64,000 nt of DNA from positions 41,804,671-41,868,670 of the forward strand of contig NC_134399.1 of the NCBI RefSeq assembly GCF_050003625.1. Reading direction: 5' to 3'. Positions 37,318 through 49,215 of the stretch are shown here, piece by piece. Both the position numbers and the translations under genes were made by a program. The notes beneath the pieces are model-generated. The model was not told where the DNA came from, did not search any database, and worked only from the letters and a program-made list of their open reading frames with translations. Source of the stretch: Haematobia irritans (lineage: Eukaryota; Arthropoda; Insecta; Diptera; Muscidae). Numbering within the stretch: position 1 is the stretch's first letter; the number at the start of each line of letters is the position of its first letter.

Positions 37318-38649
37318 AAATTATATTTATAATTATTTTTTTATTTCCATTATGTTTTATAAAAAACTTATATTGAATGGTTCAAAATTTTTTATTTTTA
37401 ATTAGATTTATTTTTATTTTAATAAATATATATTCTAATTATTTTATATCTATTTCATATTTATTTGGTATAGATATAATTTCTTATGGATTAATTTTAT
37501 TGAGTTTATGAATTGTTGCTTTAATAATAATAGCAAGTGAATCAATTTATAAATATAATAATTATACTAATTTATTTATATTTAATATAATTATATTATT
37601 AATTTTATTAGTTTTAACTTTTAGAAGAATAAGATTATTTATATTTTATTTATTTTTTGAAAGTAGTTTAATTCCAACTTTATTTTTAATTTTAGGATGA
37701 GGTTATCAACCTGAACGTTTACAAGCTGGGGTTTATTTATTATTTTATACTTTATTAGTTTCTTTACCTATATTAATTGGGATTTTTTATTTATATAAAA
37801 TTACTAATACAATAAATTTTTATTTATTAAATAATTATATATTTAATTATGAAATTTTATATTTTTCTTTAGTTATAGCTTTTTTAGAAAAAATACCAAT
37901 ATTTTTAGTTCATTTATGATTACCAAAGGCTCATGTAGAAGCTCCTGTTTCTGGTTCAATAATTTTAGCTGGAATTATATTAAAGTTAGGGGGTTATGGG
38001 TTATTACGAGTATTTCCATTTTTACAACTATTAGGATTAAAATTTAATTATATTTGAATTAGAATTAGATTAGTAGGAGGGGTTTTAGTAAGATTAACTT
38101 GTTTATGTCAAACTGATTTAAAGGCTTTAATTGCTTATTCTTCAGTTGCTCATATAGGAATTGTATTAGCAGGTTTAATAACAATAACTTATATAGGTTT
38201 ATGTGGTTCTTATACTTTAATAATTGCTCATGGATTATGTTCATCAGGTTTATTTTGTTTGGCAAATATTACTTATGAACGAATAGGAAGACGAAGTTTA
38301 TTAATTAATAAGGGATTATTAAATTTTATACCTTCTATAGCTTTATGATGATTTTTATTAAGATCTGCAAATATAGCTGCTCCTCCTACATTAAATTTAT
38401 TAGGAGAAATTTCTTTAATTAATAGAATTGTAAGATGATCTTGATTAACTATATTTATATTATCTTTATTATCACTTTTTAGAGCTGCTTATACTTTATA
38501 TTTATATGCTTATAGTCAACATGGAAAGTTATTTTCTGGAACTTATTCATTTAGAGGAGGTAAAATTCGTGAATATTTATTATTATTTTTACATTGATTT
38601 CCTTTAAATTTATTAATTATAAAAAGAGATATATGTATATTATGATTAT
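37311..38649 (+). pseudogene. nad4: NUMT nad4, pass B
   Basis: Full length, open in the stretches I translated. At least five substitutions separate it from pass A (GAAAAAATACCA for GTAAAAATACAA near 37887, GTAAGATTA near 38089, AATTGTAAG near 38427, TCACTTTTT near 38473). The first makes Val to Glu in a conserved membrane segment. Confidence 0.9.
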
Positions 38650-38713
38650 ATTTAAATAGTTTAATAAAAATATTGATTTGTGGTGTCTATGATAAGAGAA
38701 TTTCTTTTTAAAT
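38650..38713 (+). tRNA. trnH: NUMT copy of tRNA-His, pass B
   Basis: As in pass A except one base (GTCTAT for GTCAAT) beside the anticodon stem. Confidence 0.82.
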
Positions 38714-38714
38714 C

Positions 38715-40449
38715 GTGAAATATTTATCAATTTGTTCAATTAGATTTGTTTCTTTATTTTTTTTTAGAATTTTATCTTTTTCAATAGGTTTAATTTTTAT
38801 TATAAATGATTATAGAATTTTTATTGAATGAGAAGTAGTTTCAATAAATTCAATAATAATTGTTATAACTATTTTATTAGATTGAATAAGATTAATTTTT
38901 ATATCTTTTGTTTTAATAATTTCTTCTTTAGTTATTTATTATAGAAAGGAATATATAGAAAGTGATTATAAAATTAATCGTTTTATTATATTAGTATTAA
39001 TATTTGTTACATCTATAATATTATTAATTATTAGACCAAATTTAATTAGTATTTTATTAGGATGAGATGGATTAGGATTAGTATCTTATTGTTTAGTAAT
39101 TTATTTTCAAAATATTAAGTCTTATAATGCTGGAATATTAACGGCTTTATCAAATCGAATTGGGGATGTAGCTTTATTATTGGCAATTGCTTGAATATTA
39201 AATTATGGAAGATGAAATTATATTTTTTATTTAGAAGTAATAAATTCTAATATAGAAATAATAATTGTTGGTGGTTTAGTAATATTAGCTGCAATAACTA
39301 AAAGAGCTCAAATTCCATTTTCTTCTTGATTACCAGCTGCTATAGCTGCTCCAACTCCTGTTTCTGCTTTAGTGCATTCTTCGACTTTAGTAACAGCAGG
39401 AGTATATTTATTAATTCGTTTTAATATTTTATTAGCTAATTCTTGATTAGGAAATTTATTATTATTATTATCTGGATTAACAATATTTATAGCTGGATTA
39501 GGAGCTAATTATGAATTTGATTTAAAAAAAATTATTGCTTTATCTACTTTAAGTCAATTAGGATTAATAATAAGAATTTTATCTATAGGATTTTATAAAT
39601 TATCTTTTTTTCATTTATTAACTCATGCTTTATTTAAAGCTTTATTATTTATATGTGCTGGAGCAATTATTCATAATATAAATAATACACAAGATATTCG
39701 TTTAATAGGAAGATTAAGTTTAATAATACCTTTAACTTCTTCTTGTTTTAATGTAGCTAATTTAGCTTTATGTGGAATACCATTTTTAGCAGGATTTTAT
39801 TCTAAGGATTTAATTTTAGAAATAGTATCTTTTTCTTATATTAATATATTTTCATTTTTTTTATATTTTTTTTCAACTGGTTTAACAGTATGTTATTCTT
39901 TTCGTTTAGTTTATTATACAATAACTGGGGATTCAAATTTTTCTTCTTTAAATATACTTAACGATGAAGCTTGAGTTATATTAAAAAGTATAATAGGATT
40001 ATTAATTTTAAGAATTTTTGGTGGAAGAATACTTAGATGATTAATTTTTCCAACTCCTGCTGTAATTATTTTACCTAAATCTTTAAAATTATTAACATTA
40101 TTTGTTTGTATTGTTGGAGGGTTAGTAGGTTACTTAATTTCAAATGTTTCTTTATTTTTTTATAATAAGGCTTTAAATAATTATAATTCTTCTTATTTTT
40201 TAGGTTCAATATGATTTATACCTTATATTTCGACTTATGGAATTATTAATTATCCTTTATTAGTAGGTAAATTAAGTATTAAAACTTTTGATCAAGGTTG
40301 ATCTGAATATTTTGGTGGTCAACAACTTTATTATAATTTAATTAAAAATTCTCAATTTAATCAAATATTACAAAATAATAATTTAAAAATTTATTTATTA
40401 AGTTTTGTTTTTTGAATTATTATTTTATATATGTATATAATTTGTTTTT
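38715..40449 (+). pseudogene. nad5: NUMT nad5, pass B
   Basis: Full-length second copy of 1735 bp. I noted three substitutions against pass A: GGCTTTATC near 39143, AAATTATCTTT near 39597 (Ala to Ser) and TTATTAAGTTTT near 40398. No indel seen. Confidence 0.9.
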
Positions 40450-40871
40450 ATTCAAATAGCTTATATTTAGAGTATGACACTGAAGATGTTAGGGAGATTA
40501 ATTAATCTTTGAATATAGTGAATTTTTTTTAGTAATTTATAAAATAAATATATTTATTTTTACAATGAAAATGTAATGTTTTATATTAAACTATATAAAT
40601 TAGAAGTATAAATGGAATTTAACCATTAAAAGAAAAAAGTTAGCAGCTTTTACTTGAACATCATACTTCTTTAATTGGAGGATAATTCTCAATTCTATCA
40701 TTAACAGTGATAAGCCTCTTTTTGGCTTCAATTAATATAAAAAAAGAATAAGGGTAATGATACCTAAAATTAGGTCGAAACTAATTGCAATAAATCGCTT
40801 CATATTCAAGGTAGATTGATAAATCAATACTTTTTGAATGCAAATCAAATGTTATAATTAACTACAACCCT
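40450..40871. tRNA. NUMT tRNA block F-E-S1-N-R-A, pass B
   Basis: Positions by comparison with pass A: trnF 40450-40514 (+), trnE 40534-40600 (-), trnS1 40602-40669 (-), trnN 40670-40735 (-), trnR 40743-40807 (-), trnA 40807-40871 (-). No difference from pass A was noticed in this block. Confidence 0.85.
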
Positions 40872-41223
40872 AATTTGATCAGTTTAATATTCCTTGATTT
40901 CATTCATGGTATAATCCTAAAAGTAAAATTAAAATAAAAATAATTGAAGTGATTGTTCAGGTTAATAAATTTGAAAATTTAATAATTAAAATAATTGGTA
41001 AAATTAGTGCAATTTCAACATCAAAAATTAAGAAAATAATTGTAATTAAAAAAAATCGTAAAGAAAAGGGAATACGAGAAGATGATTTAGGATCAAATCC
41101 ACACTCAAAAGGTGAAGCTTTTTCTCGATCAACAATCGTTTTTTTTGAAAGAATTGAGGCAAGAATTATTACAATTATAGAAATTAATATAATAATAGAA
41201 CTAATTGTTAAAATTGAAAAAAT
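40870..41223 (-). pseudogene. nad3: NUMT nad3, pass B
   Basis: 117-codon copy that looks the same as pass A by eye. Nearly unchanged sequence supports recent common origin of the two passes. Confidence 0.9.
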
Positions 41224-41224
41224 T

Positions 41225-41654
41225 ATCTATACTATTAATAATAGGGAGCCACCGTGGTGCAATGGTTAGCATGCCCGCCTTGCATACACAAGGTCGTGGG
41301 TTCGATTCCTGCTACGACCGAACACCAAAAAGTTTTTCAGCGGTGGATTATCCCACCTCAGTAATGCTGGTGACATTTCTGAGGGTTTCAAAGCTTCTCT
41401 AAGTGGTTTCACTGGAATGTGGAACGCCGTTCGGACTCGGCTATAAAAAGGAGGTCCCTTGTCATTGAGCTTAACATGGAATCGGGCAGCACTCAGTGAT
41501 AAGAGAGAAGTTCACCACTGTGGTATCACAATGGACTGAATAGTCTAAGTGAGCTTGATACATCGGGCTGCCACATAACCTAACCTAACCTAACCTACTA
41601 TTAATAATAGACCATATGATTGGAAGTCAAATATACTTTTTATACTATATAGAT
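41225..41654 (-). pseudogene. trnG: NUMT trnG, pass B, split by a SINE
   Basis: The tRNA-Gly sequence is in two parts, 41225-41244 and 41596-41654, with the 15 bp TACTATTAATAATAG duplicated at the break. The intact version at 24807-24870 shows the site before insertion. Confidence 0.92.
41245..41595 (+). mobile_element. tRNA-derived SINE copy 2, in the NUMT
   Basis: 351 bp: tRNA-like head (GGAGCCACCGTGGTGCAATG, box B GGGTTCGATTCC), body with AGTTTTTCAGCGGTGGATTA, 3' domain TGTGGTATCACAATGGACTG, then CCTAACCTAACCTAACC. Perfect 15 bp target duplications (41230-41244 and 41596-41610). This is the cleanest full-length copy here and defines the family's ends. Conserved pol III boxes suggest a recently active source. 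Confidence 0.95.
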
Positions 41655-41660
41655 AATTAA

Positions 41661-42448
41661 TTAACCTCCTCATCAGTAAATTGATACATAAAGGAATAAT
41701 CAAACAATATCAACAAAATGTCAGTATCAAGCAGCTGCTTCAAATCCAAAATGATGATTTATAGAGAAATGGTTATTTAAATGACGAATTAAACATACTA
41801 ATAAAAATGTAGTTCCAATTAATACATGTAATCCATGGAAACCAGTTGCTATAAAAAATGTAGATCCATAAACTGAGTCTGCAATAGTAAATGGAGCTTC
41901 AATATATTCATAAGCTTGTAAAATAGTGAAATAAACTCCTAATAAAACAGTGAAAAATAATCCTTGAGTAGTTTGTGAATGATTATTTTCTATTAGACTA
42001 TGATGAGCTCAAGTAACTGTAATTCCTGAAGTTAATAAAATTACTGTATTTAATAAAGGAATTTGAAATGGATTAAAAGGAGTAATTCCTATAGGAGGTC
42101 ATATAGCTCCTAATTCAATAGATGGGGATAAACTTCTATGAAAAAAGCTCAAAAAAATGAAACAAAAAATAATACTTCTGAAAGAATAAATAAAATTATT
42201 CCTCATCGTAATCCTGTAGTTACAGCTAGTGTATGAAGACCTTGGAATGTTCCTTCTCGAGATACATCTCGTCATCATTGATATACTGTTAAAATTGTAA
42301 TTAAATTACCTAATAAAAATAATGAATTATCATACTGATGAAATCATTTTACTATACCTGCAACTGTAGTTATAGCTCCAATAGATGCAGTTAATGGTCA
42401 TGGACTATAATCTACTAAATGAAATGGGTGATTTGCGTGAGTTGACAT
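41661..42448 (-). pseudogene. cox3: NUMT cox3, pass B, frameshifted
   Basis: Same as pass A except one A lost from the seven-A run (ATGAAAAAAGC near 42139), which shifts the frame about a third of the way from the gene's start. The only indel seen between the passes apart from the two large deletions and the SINE. Confidence 0.92.
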
Positions 42449-42473
42449 TAGTTTACTTCTCTAGAATATAAAG
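42448..42473 (-). pseudogene. atp6: NUMT atp6, last 26 bases; right end of mitochondrial DNA
   Basis: Matches pass A through ATATAAAG (25665-25690) and then diverges completely, marking the right mitochondrial junction at 42473/42474. Confidence 0.9.
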
Positions 42474-42656
42474 GTGTCATCGTACCCCTCGTTCTGAACG
42501 TGTTGGCTTTGGATAATTTTGTTTTTTTTTGTTTGTGAATAAAATTTGTTTGATCTTTGGGCTGAGTCGTGAGGGGTGATTCCACAACCGATGAGAAAAG
42601 CCGAACGACGCTATCCGGGAGGTCATCCGTCTCAGTGCGATTAAGGATCATAACAA
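42474..42656. other. 183 bp junction filler of unknown origin
   Basis: Sequence between the mitochondrial end and the duplicated nuclear flank. It is more GC-rich than its surroundings in its right part (GACGCTATCCGGGAGGTC) and matches neither the mitochondrial passes nor other repeats in the window. It contains only a chance minus-strand frame. Confidence 0.75.
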
Positions 42657-42752
42657 AATATGTTAGAATATATTATGTTTGGGGCATGAATGTTTCATAA
42701 AAATTATATGTGTGAATATAAACTTATATAAATTTACAAATTTCGAGTAGAC

Positions 42753-42783
<31 letters not shown>

Positions 42784-42797
42784 GATATTTTATTCAG

Positions 42798-42838
<41 letters not shown>

Positions 42839-43975
42839 AGAGAAAGAAATAGCAGTGTTGCCAATTTGGTGCTTTTAGCACCAAATTTAGTGCTTTTTGA
42901 TTTCTAAAAAGCACCAAATTGCCTTTTTGGTGCCTTTTCAAAAAAAGCACCAACTTGGTGCTTTCTGGCATTTTCATTTAGTGCTTTTGGTGCTTTTTTT
43001 TATTTTGAACAGTATTAAGTTTAATTGATACAAACATTTTGATTAGACTTTCAAGAGCCGAAGAAACTCAAATTTATTGCCAAATATAGAATTTGATTGT
43101 TATGAAGTTGGTATTGATTATTTTTTAATTAATATTGTTATTTAGGGTATTCTGTAGGAAAGTCGAGCGATGAGTGTCGAATTTTCGAATTTGGTAAAGA
43201 TGTCATAAAAAACGTTTGTATTAAATTCACAAAAGCACGCACAACTGAAATAAGACTCCTTCCATATATTAATGTTTTGAAAGTTGAAAAACATCACTGA
43301 TCAAAATGAATTGGACGAAAGCATTAAAACGGATCAAAGTGTATACTTGAATAGCGGTTCATAATGGTGAGTACTAATTGTGTTTTCTTTTCTGAAAAAA
43401 GTGCTTTGCCTTCATTTTGTCTGTACAGAATGCGCATTTTTAAAATGTTACCAGCAACCTAAAAAAATGCTATCATTTCAGCGGGCAGAAAAGAATTCAA
43501 AGAAGGAAACAGCAATCGCAAGCAACACTCTCGTTTGTTGGCAGTGCTGAAAATGCCCGTCATTTGCCTCTAATGGTGGCGCTATTTTCACAACAGAATT
43601 CGAAGCCTTTTCGCACTTTTGGCTGTTTTTTTTAGAAAAGAATCTAAAGAGTACATTTTCCGGGCAAAATGCAAAAAAAGTGTGCATTTTTTACAAGAAA
43701 AGAAAACGCCATAAGTTCGAGTTTTGCCGCTAAAGTGAAAACTATATCAGTAAAAAAGGCATAAAATTATGCATATTTGCTGCAAATTTTATTATAACTT
43801 GATGGGGAATAGCCAAAAGCAAATTTTCACAAAGTTTGTATTCCTTAAAATGAATTATTAAAGAAATTGTAATTGTCAAAAAATGACTATTTTAGCAGCT
43901 AAACTCGATCTTAATACCCACCTTAACTTCTTAAAATTCAATTCACAAAAGTTCTATAATAGGTACATCTTCGGA

Positions 43976-44014
<39 letters not shown>

Positions 44015-44648
44015 GTAGAGCATGTAATTTTCGATTTTGTGGTGGAAGGTGGTATGTTAGAATTTATAATATATTTTTGGTGCTTTTTGGCCTTGGGGAG
44101 TTGGCAACACTGAGAAATAGAGATGGAAACCGGGAGGGTTGACGAAAGATATCAACATAACACAGCGAGAGAATCAAAAGGGAGCAATTTCTGTGAAACC
44201 GCTTGTATGTTATTTCGGAAAACTGTTTTACGATAAGGCCAAAAATTTAATATGCTTAAGTCTAAATATTATTTAATTTGAATATTAGAATGAGTATTCG
44301 GAGTAAAGAGAATAGACATTCGGAAGCAAGAGAATAGACCAAGAGGAGTTGACGGACGCCATCAAGTAGAAAAGCGGACATTAAGTTTTAGGGAGCCATC
44401 GTGGTGCAATGGTTTGCATGCCGTGGGTTCGATTCCTGCTTCGACCGAACGCCATTTTTTTAATTTACACATTTGTACTTAATTTTATTTTTACCTTTAA
44501 GGCCGGTATTAAGTTGGCATTATCACTCTAAAGTGGAAATATTTTGCCTTTGCCTTTTACTTTTCTTTTCTTTAAAAATGAAATTAAGTACAAATGTGTA
44601 AATTAAAAAAATGGCATTCGGTCGGAGCAGGGATTGAACCCACGACCC
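42657..44648 (+). repeat. Right copy of the nuclear sequence duplicated around the NUMT
   Basis: Direct repeat of 15627-16576, lengthened by a 1260 bp hAT-like element. The TA tract is short here. Beyond 44648 the tRNA-like module runs on without a break (TTTGCATGCAAGGCAGACAT), so the right side keeps the uninterrupted version of the target. Confidence 0.9.
42853..44112. mobile_element. hAT-like non-autonomous DNA element
   Basis: Terminal inverted repeats CAGTGTTGCCAA / TTGGCAACACTG and an 8 bp target duplication AGAAATAG (42845-42852 and 44113-44120), the size expected for hAT. The left flank copy has the empty site (GAAAGAAATAGAGATGG). No transposase frame; a ~30 bp T run lies near 43980. 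Repeats of 'GGTGCTTTT' and its inverse near the left end may be subterminal binding motifs. Confidence 0.88.
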
Positions 44649-44900
44649 TTTGCATGCAAGGCAGACATGCTAACAACTGCTCCACGTTGCCAACAAATGT
44701 ATGTTTCTGTTAAATAATGTTATGTTTCCATGGGTTCCTGGGCGCTGCAAACTATGCTATATAAATGTAACTTATAACGATAATTGTCTACAGATGACTT
44801 TAACAGCTACGTAGCCCAGTGGATAGTGTGTCGGCTTACAAACTGTATGGTCCTCGGTTCGATTTTCCGTCCAGGCGAAAGGTAAAATTTTAAAAAATTT
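44393..44900. repeat. Opposed tRNA-like modules, copy 1
   Basis: Contains the palindromic SINE heads (44393-44693, the second read on minus with GGATTGAACCC at 44630) and then a plus-strand tRNA-like module at about 44812-44881 with GTAGCCCAGTGGATAGTG (box A) and GGTTCGATTTTCC (box B). The same pair of opposed modules, about 110-130 bp apart, recurs at 46640-46890 and inverted at 48669-48945. Confidence 0.65.
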
Positions 44901-45185
44901 TAATAATTGAGTAATTTCTTCAAAATTATTTGTATTACAGAAAAAGGTGCCAAGAACTCAAAAATTTCGTGGAAGTGAAAATTATGTGAGGGAATGAGCA
45001 CAATATTCTCTGGGGAAAATTCTTTGAAGCATATAATATTTTTGGGCTCAAAATGCTTACAAACATATAATATGTTTACATAAAACAAACATTTTAATGT
45101 TTCGGCAGTATCCAATAATATATGTGCTTCCTGCAAAATATGTTTGGAACATATGTTAGAGAAGCGATTTTTTTTGAGGGTGTAC
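44901..45185. mobile_element. 3' part of the element interrupted by the NUMT
   Basis: AT-rich with many AACATATAATATG motifs; it ends GAAGCGATTTTTTTTGAGGG. Inverted, this end matches the start of the element at 48206 (CACCCTCAAAAAAAAATCGC). Together with 15489-16576 it probably formed one ~1.6 kb element before the NUMT arrived. Confidence 0.5.
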
Positions 45186-45693
45186 TTATCCCCACTATAC
45201 ACTTAAAAAACAGTGAACCCACCTGGAATGAAGATTTTGGTTCATTTTAGAAAACTTTGGTAAATTTTTGAAAATTTTAACTAAACTATATAATAAACCA
45301 CAACGACACGCCGATTTCACAAAAGTATGTAAATATCTTTAGACAAATTCAAGAAAATTTATTAAACATAATAAATTGTTTTCACTTGTTAACGAAAATT
45401 TCATAGTTTGAAGGAAATAATTGGAGCTAAAAATTATAAAAATTTCCTTAGTTCCACCCTGAGATCAATTTATCGTAAAAATGGGAATAAATCTTCAATA
45501 TTATTGAAATCGTTTTTAAATTTGATATTTTTTCTAACGAAATGTTACGTTATTTTAACGAAATTTTCTTCATAATTTTATGAAGAACTTTCATATTTTT
45601 AGTGTATACTTTATGTACTTTCTACGAAACTATTTCGTATCTTTTATGGAAAAGTTTTTTTCCTTCTTAGTTTTATACTTTTTTTGACATTGT
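45186..45693. other. No gene; MITE-like A/T sequence
   Basis: 45205-45290 (GGAATGAAGATTTTGG...AAATTTTAACTAAA) resembles 56270-56338. TTCGTA/ACGAAAT motifs near 45530-45650 resemble 2580-2930. No coding potential. Confidence 0.4.
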
Positions 45694-47375
45694 TTATACC
45701 CATTGTGATGGGAATATAATATGTTCGTTATTCCGTTTGTAACACATCCAAATATCGATTTTCGACTATATAAAGTATATATATTCTTGATCAGGGAGAA
45801 ATTCTAGGACGATATAACCATGTCTGTCTGTTGTAATCACGCTACAGCCTTCAGTCTTCGTCCTGAAATTTTGCACAGATTCGTTTTTGTTTGCAGGCAG
45901 GTCAAGTTCGGAGATGGGCTATATCGGTCCAGGTTTTGATATAGTCCCCATATAAACCGATCTGCCGATTTCAGGTCTTGGGCTTATAGAAACCATATTT
46001 TTTATCCAATTTGCCTGCAATTGGAAATCTAGATGTATTTTAAGACCATAAAGAGGTTCGCCGAAAATGGTGAGTATTGGTCCATGTTTTGATATAGCCC
46101 CCATATAAACAGATTTCCCGATTTAACTTCTTGAGCTTCTAGAAACCGTAGTTTTTATCCAATTTGCCTGAAATTTAAAATCTACAGGTTGTTTAGGACA
46201 ATAAATAGACTTTCAGAAAATGGTGTGCATCGGTCAATGTTTTGGTATAGCCCTCATATAGACCGGTCTCCAGAGTTTACTTCTTGGGCTACTAGAAACC
46301 GTACATGCAAAGAAAAAAACGTTTGGAAAACGTGTACCGAAAACGTTTTTCTTTTGTTAGAGTTTTTTGAATTGCTTCGAAAATTTTAAACTTTTATCAC
46401 AAAAAAAATTCGTTTGTTACAAAATTTTTATTTTTTCAATAAAAAAAGCTATTTTTGAAACAACAACACAGTTCATTTCGTTTGTATCAAACACTGTTCT
46501 TTTCTGACTTCAGGTATTTAATAAGACACATTTTACAGTTCAAAATTTAATATACTACAATGTAATGTTGAACCTTTTTTCGGAATCTTCCGAACATATC
46601 TGGAATATATGTAAAAAAAAAACAAAAAAAAACTAAGGTCGAAGCAGGGATCGAACCCACGACCCTTGGCATGCTAGTCGGACGTAGCAACCACTGCTCC
46701 ACGGTGCCAAACTAAATGTTTGTTTCTGTTAAATAAACTTTGTTTATTCGGTTCGTGGGTGACGCAAGGTATGCTATATAAATATAACTTATATTGATAT
46801 TTATCTATTGATGACCATAACAGGTACATAGCTTAGTGGTTAGTGTGTTGACGTACAAAGTGCATGGTCCGCGGTTCGATTCTCCGTCCAGGCGAAAGGT
46901 AAAACAAAATTTTAATATTTATAAAATCGTATAATTTCTTCTACATTGTTGGTATTACAGGAAAAGGTGTTAAGAACTAAAAAACCTCGTCGATGTGAGA
47001 AAGATGTGAGGGAAAATGCAATTAGCAAGAAAACAACGTTTTTTTTTTGAGTTTGTCTTTATGAAATTGTTTTTACATCCTGTAAAAGAATAAACGTTTA
47101 TCACAAAAAGTATATACTTTTCTTCCAAATACACTTCCTTACAGCGAAAAGCAAATGAGAAACGAACTTTGTTTGTCTAAAATTTCGTTTGGGAGGAAAG
47201 AATTATTTTTTTGCGTGTAGTTTATATCCAATTTGTGTATCGGTACAGATTTTGACAAGATTCTGTAGTTTTCTAGAACCACAATTTGGTGTGCTTAATT
47301 TGGTGTGTATCATGTTTTTGGCATACCCATATAGACTGATCTCCTAAATTTAACTCCTTCGGCTTATACAAATTG
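45694..47375 (+). repeat. Divergent relative of the composite repeat, interrupted
   Basis: Starts TTATACCCATTGTGATGGG and contains GTTTGTAACACATCCAAATA, TATATATTCTTGATCAGG and CATGTCTGTCTGTTG, clearly related to the composite-repeat head. It is followed by ~140 bp units with CCCCATATAAAC(C/A)GAT. The element at 46293-47219 splits it. No A/T array or tail is seen. Confidence 0.6.
46293..47219. mobile_element. Element with opposed tRNA-like modules, copy 2
   Basis: Inserted in the divergent repeat; GTA flanks both sides (CCGTA|CATGCAAAG ... TTGCGTGTA|GTTTAT). Ends are imperfect inverted repeats: ATGCAAAGAAAAAAACGTTT versus ACGCAAAAAAATAATTC. Inside, a minus-strand tRNA-like module (GGATCGAACCC at about 46648) and a plus-strand one (TTAGTGGTTAGTGTG, GGTTCGATTCTCC at about 46875) point away from a ~110 bp spacer. 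No protein. Confidence 0.6.
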
Positions 47376-48205
47376 CTTTATACTGAAAGTAAAATTTTAT
47401 GATTCTACTTCAATCATTCTTGTTGTTTTTGAGTTCAACTTAAAACCATGCATTGACTAAACTACAAGTGTAGCTTAACCAACAGACTGCAAGATGGTTG
47501 GATGGACGCACGTTTCGGAATTACCACATTCCTCATCAGCGTCCTCTACTTGCAGCAAAACTATCAACCAATTATCAGAATAAATTCAGGCCGTTCACTA
47601 AACCCAAAAGTGAACCACACTTGAACCTTCCGAAGAAAGATTTTACATGATAGCCGAAATAAATTCGTACAAACATATCTCTTTTCCTTTCATTCAAATC
47701 GATTTCATCGATTTGAGTGCAGTTGGCTGGGTTTATTTTGAGCGTGCTTCCTCTTTTTTTCATTCGTTTTGTTTCGTTATTGTTGGTTTTTTCCTTTAAT
47801 CATTGTTGTGGTTTTTGATTTCAGCTTAAAACCATGCATTGACTAAACTACAATCTGTAGATTTTTACAACCATTATTCTAATCATTTGAATAATGGTTG
47901 CAAAAATCTACAAATTTCAAATCAAGTCGTTTTTCATAATTTTCTTGCACACTTACGCGAGATGTTTATGATTCCTCACACAAAAAATAATACATTTATT
48001 TTATGAATAGTGTTCACTAAAATTTTCCAAATACGGGATTCATAAATTATATGAAATAAATTATATGAAAAAAATCATAAATTAAAATATACAGGTTTTC
48101 ATTGACTACGAATAGTTACATAATATTAACGAAATTTTTAATATTATAAATGAAATATACATATTTTTCGACATTGAAAAATATGTACTTTTACATAATA
48201 TATAC
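47376..48205. other. No gene; contains a widely spaced direct repeat
   Basis: CTTAAAACCATGCATTGACT plus AAACTACAA occurs at about 47440 and again at about 47825. Between them lies ACGCACGTTTCGGAATTACC and a chance 62-codon minus frame. It could be a relic with short direct repeats; not classified. Confidence 0.4.
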
Positions 48206-49215
48206 ACCCTCAAAAAAAAATCGCTTCTGTAACATATACTCCCAAACACATTTTGCTTCAAGCATATACATTTTTGGGTATTGCCCAAACATTTATATAT
48301 TTGATTTCTTCCAATATATAATATGTTTGAAAGCATATTGGTCTAAACAATATAATATGTTTGGGTAGTCTAAGTTCAAAACATTATGTATTTTTCCATC
48401 CAAATTCAATAATGTTGTATTCCAAAAAACTATATGTTATTATGTGAACATATAATATGTTTGGAAACATTTTGAACCCAAAAATATTATATGCTTAGAA
48501 GAATTTTCTCCCAAAGAAGATTGTGCTCAAATTTTTTTCTGCCTAATTGTATATTCCCTCACATTTTTCTCACTTCCATGAGTTTTTTAGTTCTTAGCAC
48601 CTTTTTCTGTAATACAAACATTGTAGAAGAAATTATTAAATTTTATAATTTTTTAAATTTTACCTTTTGCCGGACGGGGATTCGAACAGCGGACCACACA
48701 GTTTGTAAGCCAGCACACTAACCACTGGGCTACGTAGCTGTTATGGTCATCAAGAGATAATTATCGTTATAAGTCATATTTATATAGCATAGCTTGCGGC
48801 GCCCACGATCCGATGCAAACATAACATTGTTTAACAACATAACAGTGTTAAACATATATTTGTTGGAGACGTGGAGCAGTGGTTGGTACGTCCGCCTTGC
48901 ATGCCAAGGGTCCTGGCTTCGATCCCTCCTCCGACCGACACCATTTTTTTATTTTTTTTTACAAATACGTTCGGAATATCCCGAAAAGGTGTTCAACATT
49001 ACATATTACTATATTAACTTTTTACTACGAAACTGTAAAGTGTGTCTTATAAAAGACTTAAATTCAGAAAAGAACAGTGCTTTATATAAACGAAATGGAC
49101 TGATTTCAAATCATATATTATTTTTTATTGAAAAAATAAAAAAATTGTAACAAAAAAGGGTTTTGTACACAAGTTTGAAATTTTCGAAGAAATTCAAAAA
49201 ACTCTTACAAAGGAA
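48206..49215 (-). mobile_element. Element with opposed tRNA-like modules, copy 3 (inverted)
   Basis: Starts CACCCTCAAAAAAAAATCGC. 48206-48660 is the inverted counterpart of 44880-45185. Reversed tRNA-like modules lie at 48669-48745 (GGGATTCGAACAGC) and 48870-48945 (GGCTTCGATCCCTCC). 48950-49210 mirrors 46325-46620. It is thus a mosaic joining ends seen separately in the other two copies. Confidence 0.6.

Noticed and set aside
44812..44881. Functional nuclear tRNA genes at tRNA-like modules (also 46826, 48669, 41245)
   Set aside because: Box A and B are present but the modules are parts of repeated elements, the cloverleaf is imperfect (irregular anticodon loops), and sequence continues without a pol III terminator directly after the acceptor.
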